Positions 36,648 through 46,695 are shown, counted from the stretch's first letter. The stretch: 64,000 nucleotides of DNA from Afipia sp. (GCA_024707075.1 JANQAK010000003.1:1860001-1924000), one strand, 5' to 3'. A program made the numbers and translations. Notes: generated from the sequence alone by a model not told the origin.

Positions 36648-37466
36648 TTACAAAACCGGGTTTTCCCGAAAGTGCCTGACGATATGCGCATGGCGCGCAC
36701 GTCCCGCCGCCACCAGCAATCCATGACGAACGTCGGTCTGATTGTAAACCATCCGTTCGCCGGCCAGTGTGGTCATTTCCCCGCCCGCTTCGTGCACGAT
36801 TAAATCGGCGGCGGCAAGATCCCAATCGCGGCTATGCCCGCCCGCAAACGCGGCATCAAGCCGCCCTTCCGCCACCCGCACCAACCGCAACGCCAGCGAT
36901 CCGATCCGCGGATGCAGGCTTTCGCCTTCCCGCATGCCGCCGAGACGTTCGACCAGCGGCTTCGGCCCCGCGATCTTCGGGAAATCGATCGCAGCCCCCG
37001 GCGCGGGCGCGACCGGCACACCGTTCAGCGCGGTGCCTCGTCCACGCATTGCAAAAAAGAACTCATCGCTCGCGGGCGCGAACACCGCGCCCAGCACCGG
37101 CAGGCCATCCGCCACCAGCGCGATGGAGACCGACCAGTCCTCCTGCCGCGCGAGATAGGCGCGGGTGCCATCGATGGGATCTACGATCCATGTCAGCGGC
37201 TTTCCGAGCCGCGACGGATCGTCGGCGCTTTCTTCCGACAGCCATCCGTAATCCGGCGTCGCGGCGCGCAGCCGGGTCTCGATCAGATCGTTGACCGCGA
37301 TGTCGGCCTCGGACACCGGCGACGACTGGCCCTTGGTCCAGCTTTTCAACTCGGTGCGGAACAGGCTCAGCGCCAGCGCGCCGGCCTCGCGCACCACGCC
37401 TGCGAGCAGTGCCGCGTCACGTGTCAGGGCTTCGCCGTGGATGATGTCGAAATCAGCGTCCGGCAA
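36648..37466 (-). CDS. 3'(2'),5'-bisphosphate nucleotidase / inositol monophosphatase family (CysQ-like)
   Basis: 272 residues. The metal-dependent phosphatase motifs are YGWLSEESADDPSR (Glu-Glu), WIVDPIDGTRAYLARQEDWSVSIAL, and GHSRDWDLAAADLIVHEAGG. The motif DPIDGTRAY and the RxDWSV-type loop fit the CysQ branch, which removes the 3' phosphate from PAP and PAPS; inositol phosphate activity is possible. It overlaps the pmbA stop region by 14 bases and would be co-transcribed with it. Element C follows 11 bp after its stop. Confidence 0.85.
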   Translation of the reverse strand: MPDADFDIIHGEALTRDAALLAGVVREAGALALSLFRTELKSWTKGQSSPVSEADIAVNDLIETRLRAATPDYGWLSEESADDPSRLGKPLTWIVDPIDGTRAYLARQEDWSVSIALVADGLPVLGAVFAPASDEFFFAMRGRGTALNGVPVAPAPGAAIDFPKIAGPKPLVERLGGMREGESLHPRIGSLALRLVRVAEGRLDAAFAGGHSRDWDLAAADLIVHEAGGEMTTLAGERMVYNQTDVRHGLLVAAGRARHAHIVRHFRENPVL

Positions 37467-38854
37467 TCGTCAATCCCTCGATGCGAACGGTCGGGGCGTT
37501 GACGCCATACTTGAAGACGAGGTCGTTGGCCGGAGTCATCGATTTGAATATCTCTAAAAGATGGCCAGCGATGGTGACCTCGCTTACGGCATAGGTCAGT
37601 TCGCCGTTCTCGATCCAGAAGCCGGCAGCGCCCCGGCTGTAATCACCGGTGACGCCGTTGACACCGGACCCGATCAGGTCGGTAACATAGAAGCCTTCCT
37701 TGATGTCGGACATCAGTTCTGCAGGCGTGGCCTTACCTGCTTCGAGATGCAGATTGTACGGCCCCGGCGACGGCGATGACGAGACACCGCGATGGGCATG
37801 CCCCGTCGTGGCCATGCCAAGCTCCCGCGCGGTGGCGGAATCCAGCAGCCATGTCGTCAGCACGCCGTCGTCGATGATCGCCTGCCTTGTCGTCGCAACG
37901 CCTTCAGCATCGAACGCCTGCGACCGCAGGCCGCGCACGCGCAGCGGATCGTCGATGATGCGGATGCTCTTGTCGAACAGTTGCTGGCCGAGACGATCCT
38001 TGAGGAAACTGGTCTTGCGCGCGATCGACGCACCGTTCACCGCGCCGATCAAATGACCGACCAGCGATCCAGCGACGCGCGGATCGAATACCACCGGCAC
38101 CTTGCAGGTGGCGACCTTGCGCGGATTGAGTCGCGCCACAGTGCGTTCGCCGGCCAGACGCCCGACGCTCGCAGGCGATGCCAGATCGGAGACGTGGATC
38201 GCCGAGGTGAAATCGTAATCCCGTTCCATGCCGGTGCCTTCACCGGCAATCGCGGTCACCGAGATGCCGTGACTGGAGCGCAGATAGGAACCGTGAAAGC
38301 CGGTTGAGGTGACAAGCACCATGCCGCCGATGCCGGCGGACGCCGAGGCGCCGCCGGATTTCGACACGCCCTTGACCCCCAGCGCCGCGGCTTTCCGCGT
38401 CCCGCGCGCGCCGTTCGAGTTCGGCGACCGACGGCACCTGCGGATCGAGCAGATCGAGATCGGGGAAATGTTTCGCCAGCAGCGACGGATCGGCGAGACC
38501 CACATAGTCATCGTCCGGTGCAACCTTCGCCATCGCCACCGCCCGTTCGGCCAGCTTCGCAACACCATCGCCGCTGATGTCGTTGGTGGAGATCACCGCC
38601 TGGCGCTTGCCGACCAGCACGCGCAGGCCGACGTCGTCGCCTTCGGAACGTTCCGATTCTTCAACGTGGCCGTCCCGGATTTCGACGCCCTGCGAGACGC
38701 CGCGCACCGCGACAGCATCAGCGGCATCCGCGCCCGCACGTTTCGCGGCTTCTACGAGCCGCTGCGCCAGCGTGCTCAATGCAGTCTGATCGAGAAGCCC
38801 GGATGTTGTTGATTTCAGCGACGGCGATAATGACGCGTTTGGTGAAGAGTTCAC
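37453..38854 (-). pseudogene. pmbA: TldE/PmbA family metalloprotease-like protein, frame broken by one base
   Basis: From GTG 38854 (NSSPNASLSPS) the frame reads to VAELERRARDA at about 38395, then it must drop one G to continue as KAAALGVKGVSKSGGASASAGIGGMVL. The rest (GMERDYDFTSAIHVSDL, DPRVAGSLVGHLIGAVNG, FYVTDLIGSGVNGVTGDYSRGAAGFWIENG) runs complete to the stop at 37453. PmbA/TldE partners TldD in proteolytic maturation of modified peptides such as microcin B17 and in antitoxin degradation; TldE itself lacks the HExxxH site. Whether the extra base is real or a sequencing indel cannot be decided here. It heads the row that runs to lpxK. Confidence 0.8.
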
Positions 38855-39126
38855 GAACAAATTCCCAAGGCTTGATTGCGAATGCAACATATCATGAGAT
38901 GTGCCTGTTTTACGCGGACTTCAAGCGTTTTCGCCGCTTGTGGCCAAAGATATTTCGGGACGCTGGCAAGGTCTCGTCAAGCATCTGCGCCAACGTCTCG
39001 TCAATCATGAAAACTGAAGCAACGCCGGTGAGACACGATTAACCAGCCTTCTTAAGCGGATTCGGACGCGGCTCTGGCATCGTCCTCCCATCGACCGGAA
39101 CATAATCCGGCGTGGGAGATAAAGCC

Positions 39127-39657
39127 GTGAGGCGTCAATTCGGAGTCGGCGGGGTGCAACCCGTCGGGTCGAGCTGCATGTTGCAGCTCGACCCCCATTC
39201 TTTGCCGGTCAGCTTTGAGGCGCGCGATGGCCGCGCCGATGGCGGCGTCAGGCATATCGAAATCCATCGCGAACGCGTCACCGTGCGCCGCACCGTCAGC
39301 GGCATGCGCATGGCGATCAATGTCCACGTTCGTGACTTTCTCGGCATCGCCTGCCGCGAGACGAACGACGGACGCGCGCTCATTCTGGTTCACCGCGATC
39401 CGTCGCTGTCGGTGCCGCTGCTGGTCACCTCGGACGATCTGCATCTCGATCTCGCCTGGCAGATGTGGGGCGACCTGTTCGCGCTGCCCCAGATCGAGGA
39501 CGAAAACTCGGCTACGCGAGCGCCTGCTCCGCGACGCCGCCGCCGCAACATCATCAAGGATCGCCGCCCGAAGTTTCTCGTGCGCCGCAAGGCGGGCCGT
39601 GCCGCACTGGAGCCGTCCATTCATCGCGATGAGCGCGAGATCATCGCGCGGCATTGA
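39127..39657 (+). CDS. DUF6101 family protein
   Basis: 176 residues from GTG 39127, eight bases after GGAG; GTG 39112 in frame is less well placed. Features: FEARDGRADGGVRHIEIHRERVTVRRTVSGMRMAINV, then FLGIACRETNDGRALILVHRDPSLSVPL and LAWQMWGDLFALP. The C-terminal 45 residues are Arg-rich. I recognise it as the alphaproteobacterial family that habitually lies convergent with ubiA. No enzyme motif is evident; function unknown. It ends three bases before the ubiA stop. Confidence 0.8.
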   Translation: MRRQFGVGGVQPVGSSCMLQLDPHSLPVSFEARDGRADGGVRHIEIHRERVTVRRTVSGMRMAINVHVRDFLGIACRETNDGRALILVHRDPSLSVPLLVTSDDLHLDLAWQMWGDLFALPQIEDENSATRAPAPRRRRRNIIKDRRPKFLVRRKAGRAALEPSIHRDEREIIARH

Positions 39658-39660
39658 ACA

Positions 39661-40593
39661 TCAGGAACTGCGCATCACCGCGTCCACAAGCAATCCGGCG
39701 AACAGCAACAGACCCGCGTCGCGGTTTGACTTGAACAATCGCAGGCACAGCGCCGAGTCATCGATCCGGATCGTCCGGACCTGCCAGACGAGATGCGCGG
39801 CAAAGGCCGCAAGCCCAATCCATGCCGGCCATTGCGATTCGCCGCGCCACAGCGCCGCGCCAATCAGCAGCACCGCAAGAGTGTAAAAAATTGTCAGCGC
39901 CATCTGCGTCCGCTCGCCAAACAGAAGCGCCGTCGACTTGATGCCGACCATCACATCGTCCTCGGTATCCTGATGGGCGTAGATCGTGTCGTAGGCGATC
40001 ACCCAGGCGATCGATCCCGCATACAAAACAATCGCCGTCGCATCGATCCGGCCAAGAATGACCGCGAAGCCCATCAGCGCGCCCCATGAGAACGCGAGGC
40101 CAAGCGTCACCTGCGGCCAGTAGGTGATGCGCTTCATGAAGGGATAGATCGCGACAATGGCAAGCGAACTGATGCCGGTGATGATGGCGACGCCATTGAA
40201 CTGCAACAGCACCGCGAACCCGATCAGGGCCTGCGCCACCAGAAAGATCGCCGCCTGCGTGACCGTGACCTGCCCCGCCGGGATCGGCCGCGACCGGGTG
40301 CGCTCGACTTGCGCATCGAGTTTCCGGTCGGTGATGTCATTCCAGGTGCATCCTGCGCCGCGCATCACCACCGCGCCGATGAAGAACAGCACGAGGACGA
40401 GCGGCAGTCCGCGCACATCGTGCGCGATACCCCCAGCCAATGCAGCCGACCACCAGCACGGCAACAGCAGCAGCCACCACCCGATCGGCCGGTCGAAGCG
40501 CGACAGGCGCAGATAGGGCCGCGCCCACAGCGGCGCGTGGGTATCGACCCAATTCGAGGTGGAGTCGGCGACGGGGGCTGCGGCGTTGCTCAT
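39661..40593 (-). CDS. ubiA: 4-hydroxybenzoate polyprenyltransferase
   Basis: 310 residues, about nine membrane helices. The two Asp-rich prenyl-diphosphate sites are GCTWNDITDRKLDAQVERTRSRP and AYDTIYAHQDTEDDVMVGIKSTALLFG. The opening RPYLRLSRFDRPIGWWLLLLPCWW is also diagnostic. The inner-membrane enzyme prenylates 4-hydroxybenzoate in ubiquinone synthesis. It is convergent with the DUF6101 gene. Confidence 0.96.
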   Translation of the reverse strand: MSNAAAPVADSTSNWVDTHAPLWARPYLRLSRFDRPIGWWLLLLPCWWSAALAGGIAHDVRGLPLVLVLFFIGAVVMRGAGCTWNDITDRKLDAQVERTRSRPIPAGQVTVTQAAIFLVAQALIGFAVLLQFNGVAIITGISSLAIVAIYPFMKRITYWPQVTLGLAFSWGALMGFAVILGRIDATAIVLYAGSIAWVIAYDTIYAHQDTEDDVMVGIKSTALLFGERTQMALTIFYTLAVLLIGAALWRGESQWPAWIGLAAFAAHLVWQVRTIRIDDSALCLRLFKSNRDAGLLLFAGLLVDAVMRSS

Positions 40594-40689
40594 GCCAAGC
40601 CTTCTATCGCGTTTTCGAGCGAAGTAGGTACCGGTTCACGGCAAGAAAACGCGTCAAAAAACCAGAGCCCGGAGCCAATCCTGAGCAAA

Positions 40690-41385
40690 TTACCGCGTGA
40701 GGACGTTGCCGTTCAGCGTATCGAAGGTGCTGCCGCCCTTCTTCAACGGCTTGGCCTCCGGAAGCGACGCGGAGCCGAGCGCTTCGCTCAGGCTCGGACC
40801 GGCCGGTGCCGCCGGCCCTTGCGCTGCCGCGGAGCAGACCCTCTGCTGCAACTGGGAGGTGTTGGCGTGGCCCTTTTTCATCTGCTCGCCGACCTGGGCC
40901 GGGATGCCGCACTTTTGCGCGTTGGCTTCGACGAACTTGATCATCTTGACTTCGGCCTGAGCGAAATTGCCGATCAGCTTGCAGGCCTCCTGCGGCGCCG
41001 CCTTGCGCTTGCCGGCGGCCTGAATCGCCTTGGCCTTGGCCTCGGCATCAGCACGCAATGGCATGAAGCCCTTCTGACAATCTTCGGCGCCCGGCGGTGG
41101 ACCGGCTTGAGGCTGGGGCGCACCGAAACCGGCGGCGCCGACCGGCGGCGCGCCGGTCGAGAATGCGCTCGGCGACGGAGCCGGTCTCGCGGGGGCTGCG
41201 GTCGCGCCATTCACGGGCGGAAATGGCGAGGCGGCAGGCGCACCTCCTACAGGCGGGAAAGGTGAAGCGGCCGGCGCAGCCTGTCCCGGCAGCGGCGCGG
41301 GAAATGCGCCCTGCGCGCGAACGTCCGCGGCTTGCACGAAGAGTGCAACAGCAGCCAGCGACAGGATGAGACGATAGGCGATCAC
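40690..41385 (-). CDS. Secreted Pro/Ala-rich hypothetical protein
   Basis: 231 residues from GTG 41385, with GGAGGA five bases upstream; longer frames upstream have no ribosome site. A signal peptide (RLILSLAAVALFVQAADVRAQ) precedes a Pro/Ala/Gly-rich linker with the repeat PAASPFPPV. The C-terminal domain, with cysteines in GAEDCQKGFMPL, EACKLIGN, AQKCGIPAQ and QRVCSA, is probably a disulfide-linked helical bundle. Conserved in the Bradyrhizobium group as far as I recall, function unknown. Probably periplasmic. Confidence 0.75.
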   Translation of the reverse strand: MIAYRLILSLAAVALFVQAADVRAQGAFPAPLPGQAAPAASPFPPVGGAPAASPFPPVNGATAAPARPAPSPSAFSTGAPPVGAAGFGAPQPQAGPPPGAEDCQKGFMPLRADAEAKAKAIQAAGKRKAAPQEACKLIGNFAQAEVKMIKFVEANAQKCGIPAQVGEQMKKGHANTSQLQQRVCSAAAQGPAAPAGPSLSEALGSASLPEAKPLKKGGSTFDTLNGNVLTR

Positions 41386-41548
41386 GGCATTCCTCCGGCG
41401 GGCTCCTGTGTTCCAGGGCGACGTTTTACGATTCCCGCCGCCCGTTAACAACCCGACGAATTTGGCAGCAGCGCGGCGGTTCGCCACGCAAATGGCTGCC
41501 AATTGACGATCATTGGGCTAGAAGGCGGAACATGAATGGATCTCGCTG

Positions 41549-42307
41549 ATGCCCAAACTCGACTTCCGCAACCCCCGCCTTTTCGTCGATGCGCCGCTCG
41601 CGGTGGGCATCGGCATCGCGCTCGACCGTGACCAGTCCAATTACCTCGGCAACGTGCTGCGGCTTGCGGCGGGCGCCACGGTGCTGGTGTTCAACGGCCG
41701 CGACGGCGAGTGGCAGGCCACGCTCGCAGGCCGCAAGCGGCCGGACCGCGCGGAGATCGTGAGCCGGACCCGTGAGCAGGACCGCCTGCCCGATCTGCAC
41801 TATGTGTTCGCGCCACTGAAACACGCGCGGCTCGACTACATGGTGCAGAAAGCCGTTGAAATGGGAGCCGCGGCGCTGGTGCCGGTCACGACGCGGTTCA
41901 CGCAGGCAAGCCGCGTCAATGTCGAGCGCATGCGCGCCAATGTCATCGAGGCGGCGGAACAATGCGGCATCCTCAGCCTCGCCGGCGTGCGCGATCCCGA
42001 ACCGCTCGAGCGCTGGCTCGGCGCGCGTGACGGCCAGCGCCTGCTGGTGTTCTGCGACGAAGACGCGCCGACAGCCGATCCGGCGACGGCCCTTGCGCAG
42101 GCAGGAACGGCAGCGCAGGGAATTGATGTGCTGATCGGCCCCGAAGGCGGATTTGCCGAGGAGGAGCGCACGCTGCTGTTGAAACAGCCCCGCATTGTGC
42201 GGCTCGCGCTCGGTCCGAGAATCCTGCGCGCCGATACCGCAGCGGTCGCGGCGCTGGCCGTGGTCCAGACGGCGCTGGGCGATTGGGGACAACCCGATGC
42301 ACGCTGA
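41549..42307 (+). CDS. rsmE: 16S rRNA (uracil(1498)-N(3))-methyltransferase
   Basis: 252 residues. N-terminal PUA-like part with LGNVLRLAAGATVLVFNGRDGEW, then the SPOUT knot: LKHARLDYMVQKAVEMGAAALVPVTTRFTQ, AAEQCGILSLAGV, and LIGPEGGFAEEE with LGPRILRADTAAVAAL near the end. It methylates U1498 of 16S rRNA. It lies downstream of the divergent secreted-protein gene and 115 bp before hisZ. Confidence 0.95.
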   Translation: MPKLDFRNPRLFVDAPLAVGIGIALDRDQSNYLGNVLRLAAGATVLVFNGRDGEWQATLAGRKRPDRAEIVSRTREQDRLPDLHYVFAPLKHARLDYMVQKAVEMGAAALVPVTTRFTQASRVNVERMRANVIEAAEQCGILSLAGVRDPEPLERWLGARDGQRLLVFCDEDAPTADPATALAQAGTAAQGIDVLIGPEGGFAEEERTLLLKQPRIVRLALGPRILRADTAAVAALAVVQTALGDWGQPDAR

Positions 42308-42422
42308 AGTTGCATTCCGGAAGACCTCTCGTTAAGCCCTTTTCCGGATCGTCGTCGAAACCCCCGCATTCCCGTGCTAAGGGACTGCCGATTCAAGCCT
42401 TTCATCCCGTTGGATACCGATA

Positions 42423-43565
42423 ATGAGCCAGACCAGCGCCGCAACCGCGACCGGGTCCGCCGCACAGGTGGACGCCCTGCTGCAAACCTTTGCGCGGGCT
42501 GGCTACACCCATGCCCGTCCGTCGATCCTGCAACCGGCGGAGCCGTTTCTCGACCTGTCCGGCGAGGACATCCGCAAGAGCCTCTATCTCACCACCGATG
42601 CGACCGGCGAGGAACTGTGCCTGCGGCCGGATCTCACCATCCCTGTGGCGCGCGACTATCTCGCCTCGGCGCGCGCGGGTGCGGCGACGGGATTCTACTA
42701 TCTCGGTCCGGTGTTCCGCTATCGCGGCGGACAGGCCAGCGAATTCAACCAAGCCGGCGTGGAATCCTTCGGCCGGCAAGATCGCGCCGCGGCCGACGCC
42801 GAAATGCTGGCGCTCGGCCTTGAGGCCGCAGCCGCGTTCGGGATCAAGGACGTCGACATCCGCACCGGCGACGTCGCGCTGTTCGCGGCGCTGATCGACG
42901 CGCTCGATCTGTATCCGGTGTGGAAGCGCCGGCTCATCAAGGATTTCAATCGCAAGGTCAGCCTCGCGCAGGATCTGCAACGCCTCACGCTGGATACCGG
43001 CAAGACCCGCAACGAGTATGAAGGCGTGCTGGCGGCGCTCGCTGGTTCCGACCGCAAGGCGGCGCTGGCATTGGTCACCGACCTGATGTCGATCGCCGGC
43101 ACGAGCAATGTCGGCGGACGGACGGTATCCGAGATCGCCGACCGCTTTCTCGAACAATCAACGTTGAAGGGCGGCGCGCTGCCGCGCGACGCGTTGAATT
43201 TGATCGAGCGCTTTCTCGGCATCGCGGGCGAACCGGGCGATGCGGCGAAGCAACTGCGCGCGCTGGCCTCCGATGCAAAGCTCGACCTCAGCGTCGCCAT
43301 CGACCAGTTCGAGAGCCGTACCGCCTTCATGGTCAAACGGGACATCGACACCAAGGCCATCCGTTTCTCCACGGCCTTCGGCCGCGGCCTCGACTACTAC
43401 ACCGGCTTCGAATTCGAACTGCACCGCAAAGGCAACGGCGCGGAGCCGCTGGTCGGCGGCGGACGCTATGACGGGCTGCTGACGCGGCTCGGCGCGCGCG
43501 AGCCTATTCCGGCCGTCGGATTCTCGATCTGGATCGAAGCGCTTTCGCAGGGGAGCGCATCATGA
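42423..43565 (+). CDS. hisZ: ATP phosphoribosyltransferase regulatory subunit
   Basis: 380 residues, a HisRS-like fold without anticodon domain: [74 protein letters not shown] and [12 protein letters not shown]. HisZ is catalytically inactive as a synthetase and binds HisG for feedback control by histidine. The stop overlaps the hisG start as ATGA, so the two subunits are made in a coupled way. Confidence 0.95.
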   Translation: MSQTSAATATGSAAQVDALLQTFARAGYTHARPSILQPAEPFLDLSGEDIRKSLYLTTDATGEELCLRPDLTIPVARDYLASARAGAATGFYYLGPVFRYRGGQASEFNQAGVESFGRQDRAAADAEMLALGLEAAAAFGIKDVDIRTGDVALFAALIDALDLYPVWKRRLIKDFNRKVSLAQDLQRLTLDTGKTRNEYEGVLAALAGSDRKAALALVTDLMSIAGTSNVGGRTVSEIADRFLEQSTLKGGALPRDALNLIERFLGIAGEPGDAAKQLRALASDAKLDLSVAIDQFESRTAFMVKRDIDTKAIRFSTAFGRGLDYYTGFEFELHRKGNGAEPLVGGGRYDGLLTRLGAREPIPAVGFSIWIEALSQGSAS

Positions 43566-44539
43566 GCGTGCCGTTCGTCGTCGCCGTCCCGTCGAAGGGA
43601 CGCTTGCAGGAAAACGCCGAAGCCTTCTTCGCGCGCGCCAACCTGACACTCGCCAAGCCGCGCGGCGCCCGCGAGTATCGCGGCACCATTTCCTGTCTCG
43701 ACAATGTCGAGATCGCCTACCTCTCGGCCAGCGAGATCGCCGCACAACTCGCGCGCGGCGCTGTGCACCTCGGCATCACCGGCGAAGACCTGATCCGCGA
43801 AAGCATCCACGATGCGGACAAGCGCGTCATGCTGATCGAGAGCCTTGGCTTCGGCAGCGCCAATGTCGTGGTCGCCGTGCCGCAGGCGTGGATCGACGTC
43901 CGCACCATGGCGGACCTCGACGACGTCGCGACCTCGTTCCGCGCCCAGCACAATCACCGCATGCGGGTGGCGACCAAATACATCAACCTGACGCGCAACT
44001 TCTTCGCCGCCCACGGCGTCGTCGATTACCGCATCGTGGAAAGCGCCGGCGCCACCGAAGGCGCGCCCGCGGCCGGCACGGCTGAACTGATCGTGGACAT
44101 CACCACCACTGGTGCCACGCTCGCCGCCAACGGGCTGAAGGTGCTCGATGACGGCGTGATGCTGCGCAGCCATGCCAACCTTGTGGCCTCCCGCGACGCC
44201 GACTGGTCGCCGCAGGCGCGCGAGACCGCGCGGATCATCCTCGACCATATCGCTGCCAGCGCCCGCGCCCGCAAATACAAGGAAGTCCGCACCCGCTTTG
44301 CGGCCTGCAACGATGCGTTGCTGGCCGAAGCGCACAACCGGTTCGGCGTGGTGTCGCCCTTCGGCGGCCCGACCTCATCCGGCATGGTGACCTTGCATTG
44401 TCCACCGGCGCAGCTCTATGCGCTGGGAAGTTTCCTGCGCGACAACGGTGCGGAAACCGTCTCGATCGCATCGCTGGAATACGTGTTCGACCGCGAGAAT
44501 CCGCTGTTCGCCAAACTTCAGGCTTTCCTTGGGCAATAA
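43562..44539 (+). CDS. hisG: ATP phosphoribosyltransferase, catalytic subunit (long form)
   Basis: 325 residues, beginning [21 protein letters not shown] with the PRPP/ATP site, [11 protein letters not shown], and [24 protein letters not shown], the phosphate loop. The last 90-100 residues (after [15 protein letters not shown]) form an ACT-like extension with a glycine-rich turn ([20 protein letters not shown]). Short HisG (about 220 residues) normally depends on HisZ, while long HisG carries its own regulatory domain; having both here is notable. It is the first committed step of histidine synthesis. Confidence 0.93.
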   Translation: MSVPFVVAVPSKGRLQENAEAFFARANLTLAKPRGAREYRGTISCLDNVEIAYLSASEIAAQLARGAVHLGITGEDLIRESIHDADKRVMLIESLGFGSANVVVAVPQAWIDVRTMADLDDVATSFRAQHNHRMRVATKYINLTRNFFAAHGVVDYRIVESAGATEGAPAAGTAELIVDITTTGATLAANGLKVLDDGVMLRSHANLVASRDADWSPQARETARIILDHIAASARARKYKEVRTRFAACNDALLAEAHNRFGVVSPFGGPTSSGMVTLHCPPAQLYALGSFLRDNGAETVSIASLEYVFDRENPLFAKLQAFLGQ

Positions 44540-44631
44540 AGTTCAGGGCTGCTGGCTTGCGACGGTGCAACCAGCCGCCGCAGCCTTTGTCCCTTGGCGA
44601 CAGCGCGGGATGACTATCATATGCTCTGTTG

Positions 44632-44770
44632 CACACCCTTCGAGGCCGCCGCAAGAGCGGCGGCACCTCAGGGTGACGAAAACGAGAGACCGTCATCCTG
44701 AGGTGCGAGCGCCGCAGGCAAATTCATGTAGCCTGTGTAAACTTGGCGGCGCGAGCCTCGAAGGATGACG
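44632..44770. repeat. Extragenic repeats, CATCCTGAGG / CCTCGAAGGATGACGG type
   Basis: CACCCTTCGAGGCCGCC...GGCGGCACCTCAGGGTGACG is one hairpin, and CGTCATCCTGAGGTGCGAGC...GCGAGCCTCGAAGGATGACGG is a second, adjacent hairpin. They lie between hisG and the GT2 gene. Copies of the family are at 18412-18523 and 52411-52456. Confidence 0.7.
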
Positions 44771-44798
44771 GAGTGACCGGAATATTCTTGGAAACGAA

Positions 44799-45839
44799 AT
44801 GATGACGCTGGGTAGCGATGTCTCAAATCTGTCGGGCGCGGGCCGCATACAAGGCCTGTCGATCGTCGTGCCTGTCTTTAATGAAGCGGCGGGGTTGGCG
44901 CGGCTGCATGAGCGGCTGTGTGCGCTGGCCGGAACGCTCCGGCAAAAATACGGCCTTGCCTGCGAAGTGGTCTATGTGGACGACGGCTCGACCGACGCGA
45001 CGCTGAGCATCGCACGCGGCCTGCCGCCCACCGCGCTCGACGTGCAGGTGGTATCGCTGTCGCGCAACTTCGGCAAGGAAGCAGCGCTGATGGCGGGGCT
45101 CGATCATGCCCGTCTCGGCGCGGTGCTATTCATGGATGGCGACGGCCAGCATGCGCCCGAACTGGTGGAGCGGCTGGTCGGCCACTGGATCGATGACGGC
45201 TACGATGTCGTCTATACGGCGAAGGCGCATCGCGACAACGAATCCATCCTGCGGCGCATGGGCGTCCGCACCTTCTACAGCCTCATCAACTGGGGCTCGC
45301 GGCAGAAGATTCCCGAGGATGCCGGCGACTTCCGCCTGCTGTCGCCGCGCGCGGCAGCGGCACTCCGGCAGCTTCCCGAGCGCAACCGCTTCTTCAAGGG
45401 CCTCGCGAGCTGGATCGGCTTCAAGCAGATCCGCGTCGATTACGAACCCGAAGCGCGCGCCCATGGCGTCACGACGTTCAGCCCCGGCCACCTGCTCGGC
45501 CTCTCCATCGAAGGCCTGACGTCATTTTCGGTGGCGCCGCTACGCGTCGCGAGCCTGCTTGGCGTTCTTCTTGCGACCGTCGCATTCCTGTTCGGATTGT
45601 CGATCCTGTGGGAGACCGTGGTCAGCGGCAAATCGGTTCCGGGTTATCCGTCGCTCGTGGTCGGCCTGATGACCATCGGCGGCGTGCAGCTCATCATGAT
45701 CGGCGTGATGGGCGAGTACATCGGCAAGATCCTGTCCGAGATCAAGGCGCGCCCGATCTACTTCGTCGCGGAGCACAGCGTGAAAAGCGCCGATGCCTCC
45801 ACCGTCGCCGACAAGACGCCACAGACCGCGGCTGAATGA
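44799..45839 (+). CDS. Glycosyltransferase family 2, DPM1/GtrB-like membrane protein
   Basis: 346 residues. The cytoplasmic GT-A domain has LSIVVPVFNEAAGLARL, VVYVDDGSTDATL, SLSRNFGKEAALMAGLDHA and the metal site LFMDGDGQHAPEL. Two membrane helices follow near residues 245-270 and 285-310. This GtrB/ArnC-like layout moves a sugar from a nucleotide donor to polyprenyl phosphate at the inner membrane. The next gene overlaps by four bases and encodes a carbohydrate deacetylase, so the product sugar may be deacetylated on its lipid carrier, like ArnC with ArnD (inference). Confidence 0.88.
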   Translation: MMTLGSDVSNLSGAGRIQGLSIVVPVFNEAAGLARLHERLCALAGTLRQKYGLACEVVYVDDGSTDATLSIARGLPPTALDVQVVSLSRNFGKEAALMAGLDHARLGAVLFMDGDGQHAPELVERLVGHWIDDGYDVVYTAKAHRDNESILRRMGVRTFYSLINWGSRQKIPEDAGDFRLLSPRAAAALRQLPERNRFFKGLASWIGFKQIRVDYEPEARAHGVTTFSPGHLLGLSIEGLTSFSVAPLRVASLLGVLLATVAFLFGLSILWETVVSGKSVPGYPSLVVGLMTIGGVQLIMIGVMGEYIGKILSEIKARPIYFVAEHSVKSADASTVADKTPQTAAE

Positions 45840-46687
45840 GCGTGGATATGCCGCCGCGCCGTATCTGGTTGTGTGCCGACGACTACGGCATGAGCCCCGG
45901 CGTCAACCGCGCGATCCGCGATCTGATTGAGAAGAAAAGAATCAACGCGACCTCGGTGATGGTGGTCGGCGGCGCGATCGACAGCGCGGAGATCGATGCG
46001 CTGATCCAGGCGGTCGCCGCAAATCCCAACTGCGCGATCGGGCTGCATGCGACGCTAACCGCGCCGTTTCACCCGCTGACCATGCACTTCAAGCCGCTCG
46101 ACGGCGGACAATTCTGGCCGCTCGGCAAATTGTTGCGTGCAAGCCTGCTGCGGCAGCTCGATCCCGAGATCATTCAGGCCGAACTACTCGCGCAGATCGA
46201 TGCCTTCAAGCAAATATTCAACCGCGCACCCGATTACGTCGACGGCCATCAACATGTGCAACTGTTTCCGCAAATCCGCGACGCGTTTCTTGCGGCGGTC
46301 AAAGACGCCGCGCCCGGCGCATGGGTCCGCCAGTGCGGCCGCAGCCTGCCGCTGGCCCAGCGGCTGAACAATCCGAAGGCGCTGCTGCTCGATGCGCTGA
46401 GCGACACGTTCCGCAGGACAAGCACGCGCGCGGGCATTGCGTTTAATCCTGGCTTTGCCGGCGCTTACGACATGGTGCGCGGCGGCGAGTTCAGCACGGC
46501 AATGCAGGGATTTCTCGATGGCCTGCCCGACGGCGGCCTCGTGATGTGCCATCCCGGATTTGTCGACGAGACGCTCGTCAGCGTCGATAACGTGACCCAT
46601 CAGCGTGAACGAGAATATGCCTTTCTCGCGAGCGACGACTTTCCCCAACTGCTGAGTGCGAGCAACGTCACGCTTGACCCGGCGTGA
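45836..46687 (+). CDS. ChbG/HpnK (YdjC) family carbohydrate deacetylase
   Basis: 283 residues. The divalent-metal site comprises WLCADDYGMSPGVNRAI (Asp15, Asp16), the His in IGLHATLTAPF, and YVDGHQHVQLFP; LVMCHPGFVDE closes the active site. The family removes N-acetyl groups from amino sugars: chitooligosaccharides (ChbG) or acetylglucosaminyl hopanoid (HpnK). The start overlaps the GT2 stop as ATGA, which ties its substrate to the product of that enzyme. There is no radical-SAM HpnJ next to it, so hopanoid work is less likely than a polyprenyl-linked sugar. Confidence 0.87.
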   Translation: MSVDMPPRRIWLCADDYGMSPGVNRAIRDLIEKKRINATSVMVVGGAIDSAEIDALIQAVAANPNCAIGLHATLTAPFHPLTMHFKPLDGGQFWPLGKLLRASLLRQLDPEIIQAELLAQIDAFKQIFNRAPDYVDGHQHVQLFPQIRDAFLAAVKDAAPGAWVRQCGRSLPLAQRLNNPKALLLDALSDTFRRTSTRAGIAFNPGFAGAYDMVRGGEFSTAMQGFLDGLPDGGLVMCHPGFVDETLVSVDNVTHQREREYAFLASDDFPQLLSASNVTLDPA

Positions 46688-46695
46688 TGGACTCC

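Noticed and set aside
38779..39042. 87-residue plus-strand frame between pmbA and the DUF6101 gene
   Set aside because: Partly overlaps the pmbA start, no ribosome site and no recognisable family.
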